A DNA stretch of 64,000 nucleotides from Atriophallophorus winterbourni (GCA_013407085.1 JACCGJ010020823.1:1-64000); one strand, 5' to 3'; positions 43,451-55,064 are shown, counted from the stretch's first letter. Translations and numbers: made by a program. Notes: a model not told the origin generated them from the letters alone.

Positions 43451-45325
43451 ACCCAGGCAACACTTTGCCTGTTTTATTGATCTCCTAAATCCCAGTATCG
43501 TCAGTCTGAACGCACGGGGTTTCAAGTGTGATTGTTCCAGAGGATGTGGTGGGTAGCTGTGCTCAGGGTTGAGACTTTCCTGTCCCAATGCAACAAAAAT
43601 TCATTGAAAGTGCTGGCTATGCGCGAACGTGACGCAATAAATGTCCTTAAAACCTCAATTATTTCATGTTTTTTTCTACCTTTAGCTAAATCGACATTGC
43701 GGTTTGTGCACACATCAATCAATTCAGTTATTTCTATCCAGAAAGCAAGCACAAAATCAAAGCTGCTAATATCACATCAAACTCAAAGGGTTCTGCTGTC
43801 CTCTATGAAACAATACTAAAATAATCAAAATGTCGCACAGTTTGAAAGTCTCTATGCCCTGTGATAAGATTCAAAACACAATTCTCTTTATTTGTACATT
43901 CTCATAATATGACAGGGTTTATGCGGTACCTACCGGTAGATTTCAGTAAAACTAGTGAATTTATCAACTGATAACGATAATCAATGACCTTCAAATAACG
44001 TATTGTGCTTAAAAAGGCTGATTTGTAAAGAAAACTATTTTTTTCATATTTCACTGTATAAACTGCAGTTAGTAGTCTCGATTTAGACTCGTTACTTTCA
44101 GTTAACATAGTTCTTCCATTTACGTGAATGGAAATCAGATGAATGGGTTACTCTTAACTGTGGATTTCCTTACTAAACCACTGACATGCATTTGTTAAAT
44201 GCATGTGTAGTGATCTTACATTACATATGTTTTATCTACTCTCTCTTAGTTGCACATAAGTCTGATCCCAGAAAGTCATTCCATATTATCACTATTCTGA
44301 TGGCTGAAGTGTACTCCAAAGAAAAGCGTTGAGTTCTCCGCTTCTGAAGCTTTATTGTATGACGTATCGTTATGGCATTCGTCATGAACGTTAAATACAT
44401 AGACAGATCGTAATAATAAACTTCATACAGAATTCACCTTGTCATCAGCAAATCATGGGATGCGGCGAATCTATAGTGGAAGCAAGTGATTTTTTGTCGC
44501 TTTTTGTAACTAAACGGTTTAGTCCGCGAACCATTTTTGTTGCAAGCCGTTGCACACTTTTCAGCTCATTAAACTCTTTTTACCTTACTGTCTAAACACC
44601 TGATAGTCCATATTGACCGATGGTCTTGATGTCGCGCTGTATAACTCTAAAACACACCAGCTGATTTAAGAAAACAATGTGCGACTTGCCTAGAAAAGCG
44701 TTTTGCATTTCCAATATTTTTCGCAGAATCACCTTTGGTTTTCAGCTATCTGAAAGAGAAAATATTCAATCCATCCTAAAAGATGTCCATTTATGGTTAG
44801 TGCTATTAGCTTCACAATTTGACCGCCATGTAGTAGACGATCAAAGGCATCGTATAACTCAATAACAAATTACATCATAATCAGGTGCATGTGAATCTCA
44901 TTCAGACCTGGGAAGCATTGTATGTCAAGACTTTCTAGACAATAATGTACCACATTTGGATGAATTAACAAATCATTTAGAGAATCCTGCTGACATCTTA
45001 AATCCGGAGGTGTAATGTGGTCTGTTGTATACATGCAGGCATACTGCGATTGATTACCTTACCATCTTGGTCAACCAAATTCGGTAAATGTGGAGAAGGT
45101 TTCGTCCTCTCACTTCTGGATCATGCGTCGGCTACAAAACAGCTCAAAACGCTGGTTTTGAAACAAAGCGTTTGCTCGAACAGTAAGTTCAGTTATCTCG
45201 AGCTTGGTATGTCAAAATCTAATCCGAAAATATGTATGAGGCATTTAACCATTTCCGTGTCAACAAAGCTGACGTAGCCAATCATTGTGCTCTCTAATTT
45301 ATGCTAGCAATTGCGAGTGGTTCCT
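43451..45325. other. No recognised feature
   Basis: AT-rich with short frames only (for example 43532-43819 and 44677-44865). No domain was recognised. Confidence 0.4.
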
Positions 45326-45329
45326 AGTG

Positions 45330-46135
45330 AAGAGAATAAAAGCTGCAATAATACCAATACACAAGTGTGATTGCAGGTCAATTTTGGGTAAAACTAGATC
45401 TGTAGCCTCAAAAGTGGGAAGTATTAGGAAAACTCATGCATGACAAAATCTGTCAGCATCTTTGTCGGCATTCTCTACTGTGTGTAGCTTGACTTGGATA
45501 ACTTAGGGTAGATCGTGCTTGACTAAACTCATCAGTTATCTTCATACTGCCACTGAAATGCTGGACGAAGGAAAACCAGTCGAAGCCCTCTTCTAGATTT
45601 TAGCAAGGCGTTCGATTTCATGAATCACCGCCTTCTACAGATAAAGCTAGCGGCGGACGACATGAAGCTATTCAACTTGCTTGCATAAAAGCATTCCTCA
45701 CAGGTAGTTCTTTCATAATTCGGGTAGGATACACGTTATCTAACCAAAACGACGTGATCAGTGGGGTAATTTAAGGTTCACTACTCGGTCCCCTTCTATT
45801 CCAGATTTTTATTGATGAAAAGTCGTCAGCATAGAAGTGACCATGCTTGATTTTTGCGGATGATGTGAAGTTCACAACCTCAGCGGATGAAGATTCCCTG
45901 ATGCACGACATTGTGGGTCATGAACTGGTCATAGTTGTACCTCTCATTAACCTCAAATTAGCCGCTTTGCAACCACTGGTGGATATTAGTTTGGTCCAGC
46001 AGTGAGAAGATTATCTCAGTGTTAATAATTACAGTTTGTAAATGATCTGAGAGTATCAGTTATGGTGGACTCCAAGTTGCAGGATCAATGTGCGGCTGCA
46101 TCTCAGCGTGCAGGCTTGTTACGTTTTCGGCGAAA
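45330..46135 (+). pseudogene. LINE-A-like ORF2 relic
   Basis: Blocks matching 53220-54010 are preserved at the DNA level: CAATACACAAGTGTGATTGCAGGTC, GACAAAATCTGTCAGCATCT, TTTAGCAAGGCGTTCGAT, GTTCACTACTCGGTCCCCTTCT, TTTTTGCGGATGATGTGAAGTTCA and GATCAATGTGCGGCTGCA. Many indels disrupt all frames. This is an older relative of the 50-kb element. Confidence 0.8.
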
Positions 46136-47525
46136 ATCATTGCTATAGAGCAAATAAACTTTTGTATTTTCGCTACTCTGAAAAGCCTCATTTTGAACAT
46201 TGTATCCTAACGCGGTGTTATCATTACAATAACGAAATCGTTGCACTTGATAGCGTGAAGTGTCTCGCAAATGGCATAATCTTGTCAAAGACTATCACCT
46301 TAACCAGTTGCTGAAGACGACTTTGCCAAGACAGTCATCAGTTGCTGTCAAATTACTTGTCTATGAAACATTTCCGCCACATTTCAATAAATTTTCGTTT
46401 CACTGTTTCGCTGGCATCGCATTCAATGGAAAATTAGATTGCCACTCACCACGAGACGCGTGGGAACTTGAATTAATTGGCCAGTTTACTACTGACATTC
46501 GTGCTATATGCCATATATATATATATATATAGCAATGTGGACGCGTGGTGACAATTATAGACCCAGACAGTGTCGCACGAAGATTAATGACAGCTGATGG
46601 TTGGATAGTAAGTTATAAAGCGCGTCGAAGAAAAATGGAATTGCTACCGCTATAGATTTGCAGAATCACATACACTTGGTTAATGAGAAGGCAGATCTTG
46701 CAAGGAGATTATGGTAACGAGATGTGAATGTATTTTACGTTCATGACGTAGGCCATAACGAGACGTCATAATATGAAGTTTCAGAATCGAAAAACTGAAC
46801 GCTTCGCTGTGAAGTGCACTTCATCCATCAGGATAGTGATCGTGTGAAAGACATTTCCTGAGAACAAGGAAGAGTAGTTAAAACATGCACATAACAAATG
46901 CTTGACGGTTGTTTTGTTATCGCAATCTACAATTTAGTGAAACCTAATCATCTGAATTCCTTTCACGTCGTTAGCAGAAGTTTGTCAATAAAATGAATGT
47001 CATGACACTTACACGAACCGACCAACTTCAGTCTATAAAGAAAAAGCTGAGAAAATGTAGTTTTGTTTTCAAATCACGATAAGATATTTGAAGGTCATTG
47101 ATTCTCCGTTATCGGTTGGGAAATTCACTAGCTTTACTGCATTACGCGTAAACCCTGTCATATTATGGGAATTTGCAGAAAAAGGAAATCGTGTTTCTAA
47201 TCTTATCATACGTACAGAGACTTTCAACATGTGTGTTAATGTGATTATTTTAGAATTGTTTCTTAGAGGATAACAGAAACCATTAAGATTATTGTGATAT
47301 TACCCAGTAAACTGGATAGAAATTACTGAATTTATTGATGCGCTATATATATCTAAATCTCATACGTCCTGGATTCGATGAATTATTTTTTAGTCATAGA
47401 GTGGTACATTTTCGGAGCAGTCTTTTGAATAACACACATCCTGCGGTTCAATCGTAAGTTTATGTGCTGCCTCTGAACCAAAACTAGGGTAAGTTATTTC
47501 CTGAGTACTTCCGCTAAATGCTATG
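46136..47525. other. No recognised gene; (AT)n at 46513-46531
   Basis: Only a dinucleotide run and unrecognised short frames were seen. Confidence 0.4.
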
Positions 47526-47529
47526 CAAG

Positions 47530-47885
47530 ATAAGTTATTTTACTTTTACAAGCTGAATGAAAAATGGTCGTATTCCGAAAGATCTACTCTATGGTGATTT
47601 GCAATTAGGAAGTCGACCATTGGCCAGACCGCGCCTGTGGTACAAATACGTTAGCAAAAGAGATATGAAAGCTCTTGGCATTGACCCGGTCAGTTGAGAA
47701 GAACTTGCTTTTGATCGCTCAGATTGGAGGCGATACAACCGAGTTCTGACTATCGTTGCCAGCGCTGCGGGAGAGATTGTTCCTCCCGAATCAGGCTGCT
47801 TAGTCATTCCAAAAGCTGTTGAACATGAACATTCATTCGATTGTGATGTACATCCATGGTTGATATCCACCGAATGAGAATAATA
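47530..47885 (+). pseudogene. RTE-like LINE C-terminal fragment, second subfamily
   Basis: Reads LYGDLQLGSRPLARPRLWYKYVSKRDMKALGID and then ELAFDRSDWRR, matching the C-terminal 'GxRxRGRPRLRYxDxxKRDLKALxID ... WExLAxDRSxWRR' block of one RTE-like group. One stop (TGA at ~47697) interrupts it. The end (TGTACATCCATGG) recurs at 24965 and 29880. Confidence 0.6.
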
Positions 47886-48214
47886 ACAACAACAAGCGTT
47901 ATCCCGTAAAGGAAGCAAATGATAGATTTTCCGTTTTATATACATGATTCTTTTTCAGCTAAACTCTCACTGCTTTATTAAACAAAGGCTGCTTATGGTA
48001 CTTGCAGCATAGGTTATAACGAGATGCTCCATAAATACAATCCAGATAAACACAGGGCTTCCTGATCTTCGAAGAATTCAAACAGACAAAAAGATAAAAC
48101 GAATTGGGAGTGGTGAGTTTTTCTCTAAACCTTTCCACTGAAAGTAATTCCGGACGCTGGATTGGTTAGTTACTCATTTACTTCCATGTGCAAACTGAAT
48201 TGGATTATCAAACG

Positions 48215-48590
48215 AATTTCTCTCGCATGCCACTGTTGGATAAGGTTAATACGACCAAGGTGTTCAATCACATGTGAACATGTGAGTTTTCATCGTCGCT
48301 AAAGTTTCAGATCATCACATTCTAAAAATCAATCGCAGCGTGCCCCAAACCCCGCATACAAACTGTTACGCACACTTGTACCTTGTATGACAGTATTTGT
48401 GATAGGTCGTTGATGTAATCGAGATAGAACTGACTTGATAGGCGAATGGACCTGGCTGCGATGGTTTATCGCTTCGTTGACTCGTTAAACTATACCGAGA
48501 GGTGTCCTTTGGGCGTTGGCAGTGCTACTCCTACCATCTAGGATTATTGTTAGAGTTTAGACAAAATTTCGTAACGCTCGGCCTTGTTGC
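48215..48590 (-). repeat. Dispersed repeat T1, copy 2
   Basis: This is the reverse complement of the repeat at 39430-39815, with about 85% identity by eye over the aligned blocks. It lies immediately upstream of the degraded Ty3/gypsy relic. Confidence 0.85.
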
Positions 48591-48659
48591 TCAGGCCTTT
48601 TGTTAGGGGTTTTTTGCCAAGGTACAACATGGCTCACCTAATAAAAATTTCTCACCGTT

Positions 48660-49720
48660 GCGAACATTGTTCAAACAGGATCACCGGCTTATTATATATG
48701 TTAGTAAGGTGCTCTCCTCCGTAATTCAAAATGTATTGGAATATCTCAAATGCACATTGCTGAAAAATATGCAAGACGTAGTACTATAACAATTCCGACA
48801 GCGTCAGCGTACCCTTTTAACCGTGAATGAGTTTCTCATGTTTTCTGTTATAGTGGTCATTTCAAAAATTCGTCATCCGGCAGTTCTCAAACAATTGCAC
48901 ACAATTCTTTCCGGGATAAATCTCATAAAGGCGCTGGCCCGCAGTTTCGTGTATTTCCTTCTTATGGATTCACACATTGAGAACCAGGTTCGCTCGTGTT
49001 CTAAATGTCAATCACTATTGAAATCACTCATGGCCTACTTACACTGAACTCTGGTCAAGTATTCACTTGGAATTCGCTGGCCAACCAAAGGAATATCTTG
49101 TCCTCTACTGTTGGACTCACAGCAAATGACCAGAGATATTCTCACTCGTCAATATGACAACTCGGACAAAAATTAGGTAGCTGCAGGAGACGTTCGTCCG
49201 ATTTGGTTGAGCAAAGAGATTTGTAACATATAATGGAAGGCAATTCATACCCATTGAGTTCGACTCATTTTGCCGACAACATAGAATCGAGCACATTCGC
49301 AAACCTCCATACCATCCACAATCGAACGGACTGGTGGAGAGGTTTTTGTACCCTTTCATGTGAGCAATTCTCGAAGCAACTGTTGAATGAAATACGAAAT
49401 ACGTTCTGCAGAATTTCTTGCTGTTCAACCGGATCACATACATTCCCAACATACATGGAGCCATATCACATACAGAAGTCATGTTGAGGCAAACACTCAA
49501 AACAATATTCAATCTCATGCAACGAAATAGAGTGGAGTATGGCTATAGAAATCTCGAAATGGATGCGCTGCAATACTCCGGAAATTCATATCCGGACAAA
49601 ATGTCCTAACCAAGGATTACCGTAGTGATGAGATCAGATGGACCCAAGAATCGTTAGCAAGATTATGAGTCACGTTTGTTACAAGATATTGGTTGGAGAA
49701 GAAAAATGGGTAGGGGCATG
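48660..49720 (+). pseudogene. Old Ty3/gypsy (CsRn1-like) integrase relic
   Basis: The order of blocks matches the young element at 56.5 kb. HPAVLKQLHT and NLIKALARSFVYF appear near 48870, MDSHIENQVRSCSKCQS near 48980 (the HHCC finger), and FAGQPKEYLV-like near 49075. RIEHIRKPPYHPQSNGLVERF lies at ~49280-49340 (the region with the catalytic Glu), then ITYIPN near 49430 and LTKDYRSDE..WTQ near 49615. Stops and indels are frequent. No LTRs were recognised. Residues suggest an ancient insertion related to, but distinct from, the intact copy. Confidence 0.8.
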
Positions 49721-50089
49721 CAAACCAACTGAGGGCGTCAGTTGCGAAATGTATTCTCCAAGTACGCAGAAAACTTTATAGTAGATCCTATTGGAATTGT
49801 TGAGAAAATTATATTATTTTCTACAAACACTCATTATAACCTTTAAAACCCTTTGAATTTGTGGTTCTCGGTTCTAATTTGTCTATTTGTCGGGTATATT
49901 GTGTTCCGCCAGAAACATTGTATAAATAATGACGAGACGCGGCCCAATAGCCTTTTGGTCAGAGACGGTTATGCTCTTTACTTGAATGGACTGCCATTGT
50001 TCTTGCTACACGTAATGTTGGGTTTAGTTATTTAATAGTGTCTAATAGCATAAACGTTTTCAGGATTATGCATTTGGGTAATCATCACT

Positions 50090-50205
50090 TGGGTTCTATT
50101 CTGGTAAAATATAACAGAAAGGTAGACCCAGAAGTTGGATCGATGAAAGACGTATTCCAGTAAACCAGTCCTGTGCAAACTGAACTGAACCGAACTGAAA
50201 AAAAA
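50090..50205 (+). mobile_element. LINE 3'-terminal piece ending in ACTGA-type tail
   Basis: CCAGTCCTGTGCAAACTGAACTGAACCGAACTGAA is the 3' tail shared by LINE-A-group elements. It ends a few bases before the 5' end of the 50-kb LINE-A, so the two are arranged head to tail. Confidence 0.75.
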
Positions 50206-50405
50206 TTTGGCGGTACGTTCAACTTTGTTGCATTTGCCACGCTCCGATAAATATCATTACGAATTTTTGCTATTCCTTGAATTTACAGTAAAATAGAATA
50301 ACTATTTTACTATATTATTGATATTTTTCTGATTAATTACGCCAGTAATAAAATCAGCCTGTATTTTTCTACTGAACTATCATTACTCACCTTTTACCGA
50401 TAGAT

Positions 50406-51744
50406 ATTAGTTCAAAAAATACCTGCCTCAACGGAAAATGTGGCAAAATGGTGGCTGAGGGCATCGAGTGCACAGCTTGCAAGCGTTGGGCTCACCCTAG
50501 CTGCTCAGACATACATAAATCTCACTACGGGATTTATGCAAAATACCGCTGGTTGCAGTGGTATTGTACCGGCTGTCACAAGGCTGCCACTGACGCCGCT
50601 TGCCAAAAGCCAAGGAATAACGTGACGTCGCAAAGCTCGTCAGATGTTGCAGCCACCCAAACGTATGCATCTGTGGTGAAAGCAAATATAAGTTCTGAGA
50701 CTACAACAGGCAACGCTATAGCGCACAAATCTAGCCGGCTGCAATGTTCTTCCAAACAAGCTACCTCTCTTAAGGTGGTAAATAGTGCCAGGACTTCAAA
50801 AAAAGCGTGCTATCAAAAAGGCGGAAAAAAGGGCATCCTCTGATAATGTAGACGTAGCTATTCAGTTACCTAGTTCTTCAAAGCAAGCTTCCTCTCCGAA
50901 GGTCGTAAACGTAGCCCATACTCCGAAAAATCGTACCAAGCAAGGAAAAGCCCATACTCAACGGAAGCAACATGGAAATGTTGCTGGCTCACCCGAGCTG
51001 GATAAAATTATCCAGGAATTAAACGGTTTGCGTAAGCAAGTTGAGTCACTTAACGGCACTTCTTATTATTCTTCAAAAACTAGAACCCGAAATGTTCTAG
51101 TTTTTAATCGAGCGGAGCCTTTTATTAGGGAATCAAAAAGTCGAAGAGATTTTGATCGCAGATGTATTAGCGATCTTATCCGGATGGTAGGTCTGAAGCC
51201 TTCTACTCCCACGGTGCAAGTTCACCGTGTAGGGAGATGGAAGATGAATAACCGCCCTAGGCCAATACTGGTAGAATTTAAGTACCAGGCGGATCGGGAT
51301 GCGTTATTGTCTAGGGCTGAATACATCGCCACAACAACTTTAGACAAGCTTCAGGTTAAGCCAGACAACCCTCCATCTCATATTATACAAAACCCTTCCG
51401 CTCCACATAGGAGAAACCTCGCTTTAAGGACATCTGCTATCCGTAAGCCTGATGCAAACCGTAGCGCTAGTGAATCCGTTAAGATCTTACCGAAAAGCTC
51501 ATCGCTACGAGTTTGGCTGTCCGGATTAGACGACGTTAACGCGCTTATCGAAAATGAAGATGGGAGCCAAGCAAATTTCTCTAGTTGTTGCTCTTCGATA
51601 GAGGCGGCCTCAATCTTCAGTCAACGGTCCGTAACATCCATGCAAGAAGTTGTTGAACCAGATACTCCTGCTTCAAGTAGCACGCCAAAAAACGTGCAGC
51701 TTCCCCGGGTGCTTCGACCGAGGGCAAAGCACGACTCAGCTTAG
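50406..51744 (+). pseudogene. LINE-A ORF1, PHD-like finger plus RNA-binding-type domain
   Basis: Homology starts at 50406, where the other copy has ATG but this one has ATT; the next ATG is at 50448, inside the finger. The finger runs C-x4-C, then C-x2-C-x4-H-x2-C, and ends WYCTGC. A Ser/Lys-rich linker follows. In it, a run of seven A's (50798-50804, six in the other copy) shifts the frame, so the rest is read as 50785-51744. The C-terminal domain includes TRNVLVFNRAEPF, RRCISDLIRMVGL and NNRPRPILVEFKY. PHD fingers are established in CR1-group ORF1 proteins. The frame ends at TAG 51742-51744, overlapping the ORF2 frame. Confidence 0.85.
51687..51693 (+). promoter_or_regulatory. Candidate -1 ribosomal frameshift heptamer A_AAA_AAC at the ORF1-ORF2 overlap
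   Basis: In the ORF1 frame the codons read CCA AAA AAC, an X_XXY_YYZ heptamer. Slipping back one base enters the ORF2 frame, which stays open through KARLSLEARISSATVLYANV into the endonuclease. A six-pair stem (GTGCTT 51709-51714 with AAGCAC 51727-51732) lies 15 nt downstream. ORF2 has no ATG before its conserved start, so a fusion or non-AUG start is needed. Confidence 0.5.
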
Positions 51745-51767
51745 AAGCGCGCATATCCAGTGCCACT

Positions 51768-54341
51768 GTGCTGTACGCTAATGTGTGCAGCATAAGAAAT
51801 AAGTGGTCTGAACTTTCTCTTCGTGTAGCCGAGCTACACCCGAGGGTTATAGCGCTGTCTGAAACCTGGCTGTCTGCGGTTGATGTTGTGCCAGCTAGCA
51901 TCAGCGAACAGTATCTTGTCATCAGATGCGATAGACCTGGCGATAGAAGAGGCGGAGGCGTGGCACTTTTCCTTGAATATGGTCTACACAATACGGGTCC
52001 AGGGTTATCACTCGCTATTGAAAATGTCCAAGTTGTTACTAGTGTCCTGACTTGCTACAAGTCAGCACTGGCGATTGCTTGTGTTTACGTCACGCCCTGT
52101 GCAACCCTGCGAGAAATTAGTCAACTGCTTGAGATGCTTGACGGGTTGTTTCAATCAGCCCCAAGCGTACTCATTCTAGGTGATTTTAATCTCCCAGATA
52201 TAGACTGGTCAGCTCCCTCAGGGGTACTCACTGAGCAATCCGCATCTTTTCTCGATTGGATCCACTATCATGGATTACATCAGCACGTGAACAAACCCAC
52301 TAGGTTCCGCGATGGATGCACTCCATCCACTCTTGACTTGATGCTGTCGTCTCAGCTAGAAGCTGTCAAGAATGTCAAGTTCCTACCCCCTCTTGGCAAA
52401 AGCGACCACGTAATGTTAGGCTTCGAAGCGCTGTTGCGTTTTCACAAACCTCTTGCGCGCCCTAGACGTAATTTTAGGCGTGTTGACTGGGGCCTACTTT
52501 TACAGTCATCAAAATCTTACCTTCTGTTCTCGAGTGATTCTAGTGTAACTGAAAACTGGGACAGAATTTGCAGATTTCTTAACGGGCTACAAGACCTGCA
52601 TGCTCCACTGCAATGCGTGAATAAGCACCAGCGGCCACCCTGGTGGTCTCCCAGCGTTCGTCGTTCTATTCGTAAACGTGATCGCTTATGGAGGCAATAT
52701 AGGCTATCGCTCACCTCTGGTTCGTGGGTCCGTTACAGAACCGCCCGAAACGCTTGTGTCAAAATGCAGCGTGTGCTCAAACAGAAGTTTGAGTTATCCT
52801 TAGCCAGGGATGCTAAATCCAACCCGAAAAGGTTTTACAGTTACGCGCAATCTAAAGGAAAAACTAGGGTAAACATCGGTGACTTAAAACTGGAGGATGG
52901 ACAAGTAGCTACTAGTGACCTAGCTAAGGCGGCAGCCTTCTCAAAGTTTTTCAGTAGCGTTCAGCGAAGGGATAATTCTTTACTCACACCGCCTGAGTTG
53001 CTCAACTTTCCATCTGGTGTCCCTGCACTAGATGATTTGTCCTTTAATGAGGCGGAGGTGTATGGAGCTCTTATTCATGTTCGTGCTAACAAGGCTGAGG
53101 GTCCGGATCACATCCACTCAATTATGTTGAGAAATCTCGCCCCAGTGCTTGCAGAACCACTATGTGAGCTCTTCAATTCATGTCTGCACTCGGCAATGGT
53201 TCCTCGTGAGTGGAAAGAAGCCATAGTAGTACCAATACACAAAGGTGGTTGCAGGTCGATTCTTGGTAACTATAGACCAGTCAGCCTGACCAGCATCGTC
53301 TCGAAAGTATTGGAAAGACTTATACGCGACAAAATCTGCCAGCATCTCTGCCAGCATTCTCTACTTAGTGTAGCTCAACATGGATTCCTGAAAGGGAGGT
53401 CTTGTTTGACTAACCTCTTGAGTTTCCTCAATATTGCTACGAAAAGGTTGGATGAAGGGAAGCCGGTCGAAGCGCTCTACCTAGATTTTAGCAAGGCTTT
53501 CGATTCCGTCAGCCACAGATTTTTAGAAACTAAGCTGGCAGCAAAAGGCATACGGGGTAGTTTACTTGCTTGGATAAAATCATTCCTGACAGGTAGGACC
53601 TTTAGAGTACGAGTAGAATCTACGTTGTCGATCCAAACGGAGGTGATAAGTGGGGTGCCTCAGGGGTCTGTGCTAGGTCCGCTGCTCTTTCTGATTTTTA
53701 TCGATGACTTGTCGCCTATCTTGGAGTGCCCGTGCTTCATTTTTGCGGATGACGTGAAGTTCATTGGTTCAACGAATGAAGATACTCTGTTGCACGACCT
53801 CGAGCGGGTCATTGACTGGTCCATACTTTGGGACCTCCCACTGAACCTCAATAAGTGCCAACTCTTGTCTGCTCTGGTCGACAAGATCACAGTCCAGGTG
53901 TCAGGTACTCCTATTAGCGTTGATGCCACACAGCGGGTTAAGGACTTGGGTGTTCTAGTTAGAGCTGACTTCAAATGGGAGGACCAATGCGCTGTTGCAG
54001 CGCAACGTGCACGCAATGTGCTCTTTCGGTTGAAGTCGGTGCTTTCCAGCAGAAGTCCCGACGTGTTCCTGCCACTTTACAAGGCGTTAGTCAGGCCGCA
54101 TTTGGAATATTGTGTCCAGGCGTGGTGTCCTCACTACCAGAAGGATATCATTCGACTTGAAAGCGTCCAGCGACTAGCAACACGCATGATTGAGGGTCAG
54201 CGTGGGAAAAGTTATGCTGATCGCCTTTGGGCTCTGGGTCTTTTCTCTCTTAAGCGTCGTCGTTTGAGAGGTGATTTGATTGAAACCTTTAAGATCTTAA
54301 AGGGCTTAACGGCGTTAATCCAGATGACATCTTTACCTTAA
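51768..54341 (+). CDS. LINE-A ORF2: endonuclease-reverse transcriptase (857 codons, last part frameshifted)
   Basis: The endonuclease opens VLYANVCSIRNKWSEL. Motifs are SETWLS, GDFNLPDIDW at ~52176 and LGKSDHVML at ~52392. The RT domain spans roughly residues 440-740: NKAEGPDHIHSIML, NYRPVSLTSIVSKVLERLI, LYLDFSKAFDSVSH, SGVPQGSVLGPLLFLIFIDDL and FADD at 53742-53753 (residue 659). After YCVQAWCPHYQKDI the frame is lost at ~54304-54309, where one A appears to be missing. The true C-terminus (TLSPKLDTRGHALKLAKERC, then VVNFWNKLPEEL) continues in another frame to 54547. The displayed start is a GTG; no upstream in-frame ATG exists, so initiation is unresolved. Confidence 0.93.
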   Translation: MLYANVCSIRNKWSELSLRVAELHPRVIALSETWLSAVDVVPASISEQYLVIRCDRPGDRRGGGVALFLEYGLHNTGPGLSLAIENVQVVTSVLTCYKSALAIACVYVTPCATLREISQLLEMLDGLFQSAPSVLILGDFNLPDIDWSAPSGVLTEQSASFLDWIHYHGLHQHVNKPTRFRDGCTPSTLDLMLSSQLEAVKNVKFLPPLGKSDHVMLGFEALLRFHKPLARPRRNFRRVDWGLLLQSSKSYLLFSSDSSVTENWDRICRFLNGLQDLHAPLQCVNKHQRPPWWSPSVRRSIRKRDRLWRQYRLSLTSGSWVRYRTARNACVKMQRVLKQKFELSLARDAKSNPKRFYSYAQSKGKTRVNIGDLKLEDGQVATSDLAKAAAFSKFFSSVQRRDNSLLTPPELLNFPSGVPALDDLSFNEAEVYGALIHVRANKAEGPDHIHSIMLRNLAPVLAEPLCELFNSCLHSAMVPREWKEAIVVPIHKGGCRSILGNYRPVSLTSIVSKVLERLIRDKICQHLCQHSLLSVAQHGFLKGRSCLTNLLSFLNIATKRLDEGKPVEALYLDFSKAFDSVSHRFLETKLAAKGIRGSLLAWIKSFLTGRTFRVRVESTLSIQTEVISGVPQGSVLGPLLFLIFIDDLSPILECPCFIFADDVKFIGSTNEDTLLHDLERVIDWSILWDLPLNLNKCQLLSALVDKITVQVSGTPISVDATQRVKDLGVLVRADFKWEDQCAVAAQRARNVLFRLKSVLSSRSPDVFLPLYKALVRPHLEYCVQAWCPHYQKDIIRLESVQRLATRMIEGQRGKSYADRLWALGLFSLKRRRLRGDLIETFKILKGLTALIQMTSLP

Positions 54342-55064
54342 GTCCTAAGCTGGACACTCGCGGACACGCACTGAAGCTCGCTAAGGAACGATGTCGACTA
54401 GATTCTAGGAAAAACTTTTTCAGCTTCAGGGTGGTCAACTTCTGGAACAAGCTCCCTGAAGAACTTATCTCCTGTAGTTCCGTCTCAACTTTCAAGCAGG
54501 GTTTAGACCGTGACTGGGGTAAGTTATTCTCTGATTACATCCCATGATTACCATGCTTAGGTTGTCCTCCATTTTGCTCGCTATTCACTGTAGCAATTTT
54601 AGAGCATCTTCCTATTCTTGATTCTCCATCAGCTGACCTCTCACAGTGCTGGTGAGGAGAAACTGCCTTTTCTTTTTTCCAGCATCGATTATTGCGCGTT
54701 GCTGTCCTACTACTATCCTACTACTACAGCGCCTGGCACCGCGATCATCAGAGATTGCAAACAGAGAAGAAAGAAAATTACCTTTTGGCAGTGCATCGAT
54801 TATAGCGCGGTGCTCCTCCAACTACATTCTCCTAGTCCTACGACCATCAGAGGTTCCACACGGAGAAAAAGGATTGACCCTTTGGCAGTGGTGGGCGCTT
54901 CTCCGCAGCATTCCACCGAAAGAAATTCTGGACGCTCGATTGGCTTGTCAGCCACATACTGTCCTGTGCAAACTGAACTGAACTGAAAGATGCAAGTGGA
55001 TCAAAATCTGAAGTCATAATACAACTAACATCAAACGGGAAGGTGTTAGGATTACTTTATTGAC

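Larger units (their letters stand above)
50210..54987 (+). mobile_element. LINE-A, nearly complete CR1-like non-LTR retrotransposon (4.8 kb)
   Basis: The 5' end is fixed by agreement with the copy ending at 2562. The element has a ~195-bp 5' UTR, ORF1 (50406-51744), ORF2 (51.7-54.5 kb), a 3' UTR, and the tail CTGTGCAAACTGAACTGAACTGAA ending at ~54987. Known roles: ORF1 binds nucleic acid; ORF2 supplies an APE-type endonuclease and reverse transcriptase for target-primed insertion. Defects are a lost ORF1 start (ATG to ATT), one extra A in ORF1, and one missing base near the ORF2 end. No clear target-site duplication was found. Confidence 0.93.

Noticed and set aside
51768..54341. The 857-codon frame as a host gene
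   Set aside because: It is the EN-RT protein of a CR1-like LINE, with GDFN, SDH and FADD motifs and related copies elsewhere in the window.
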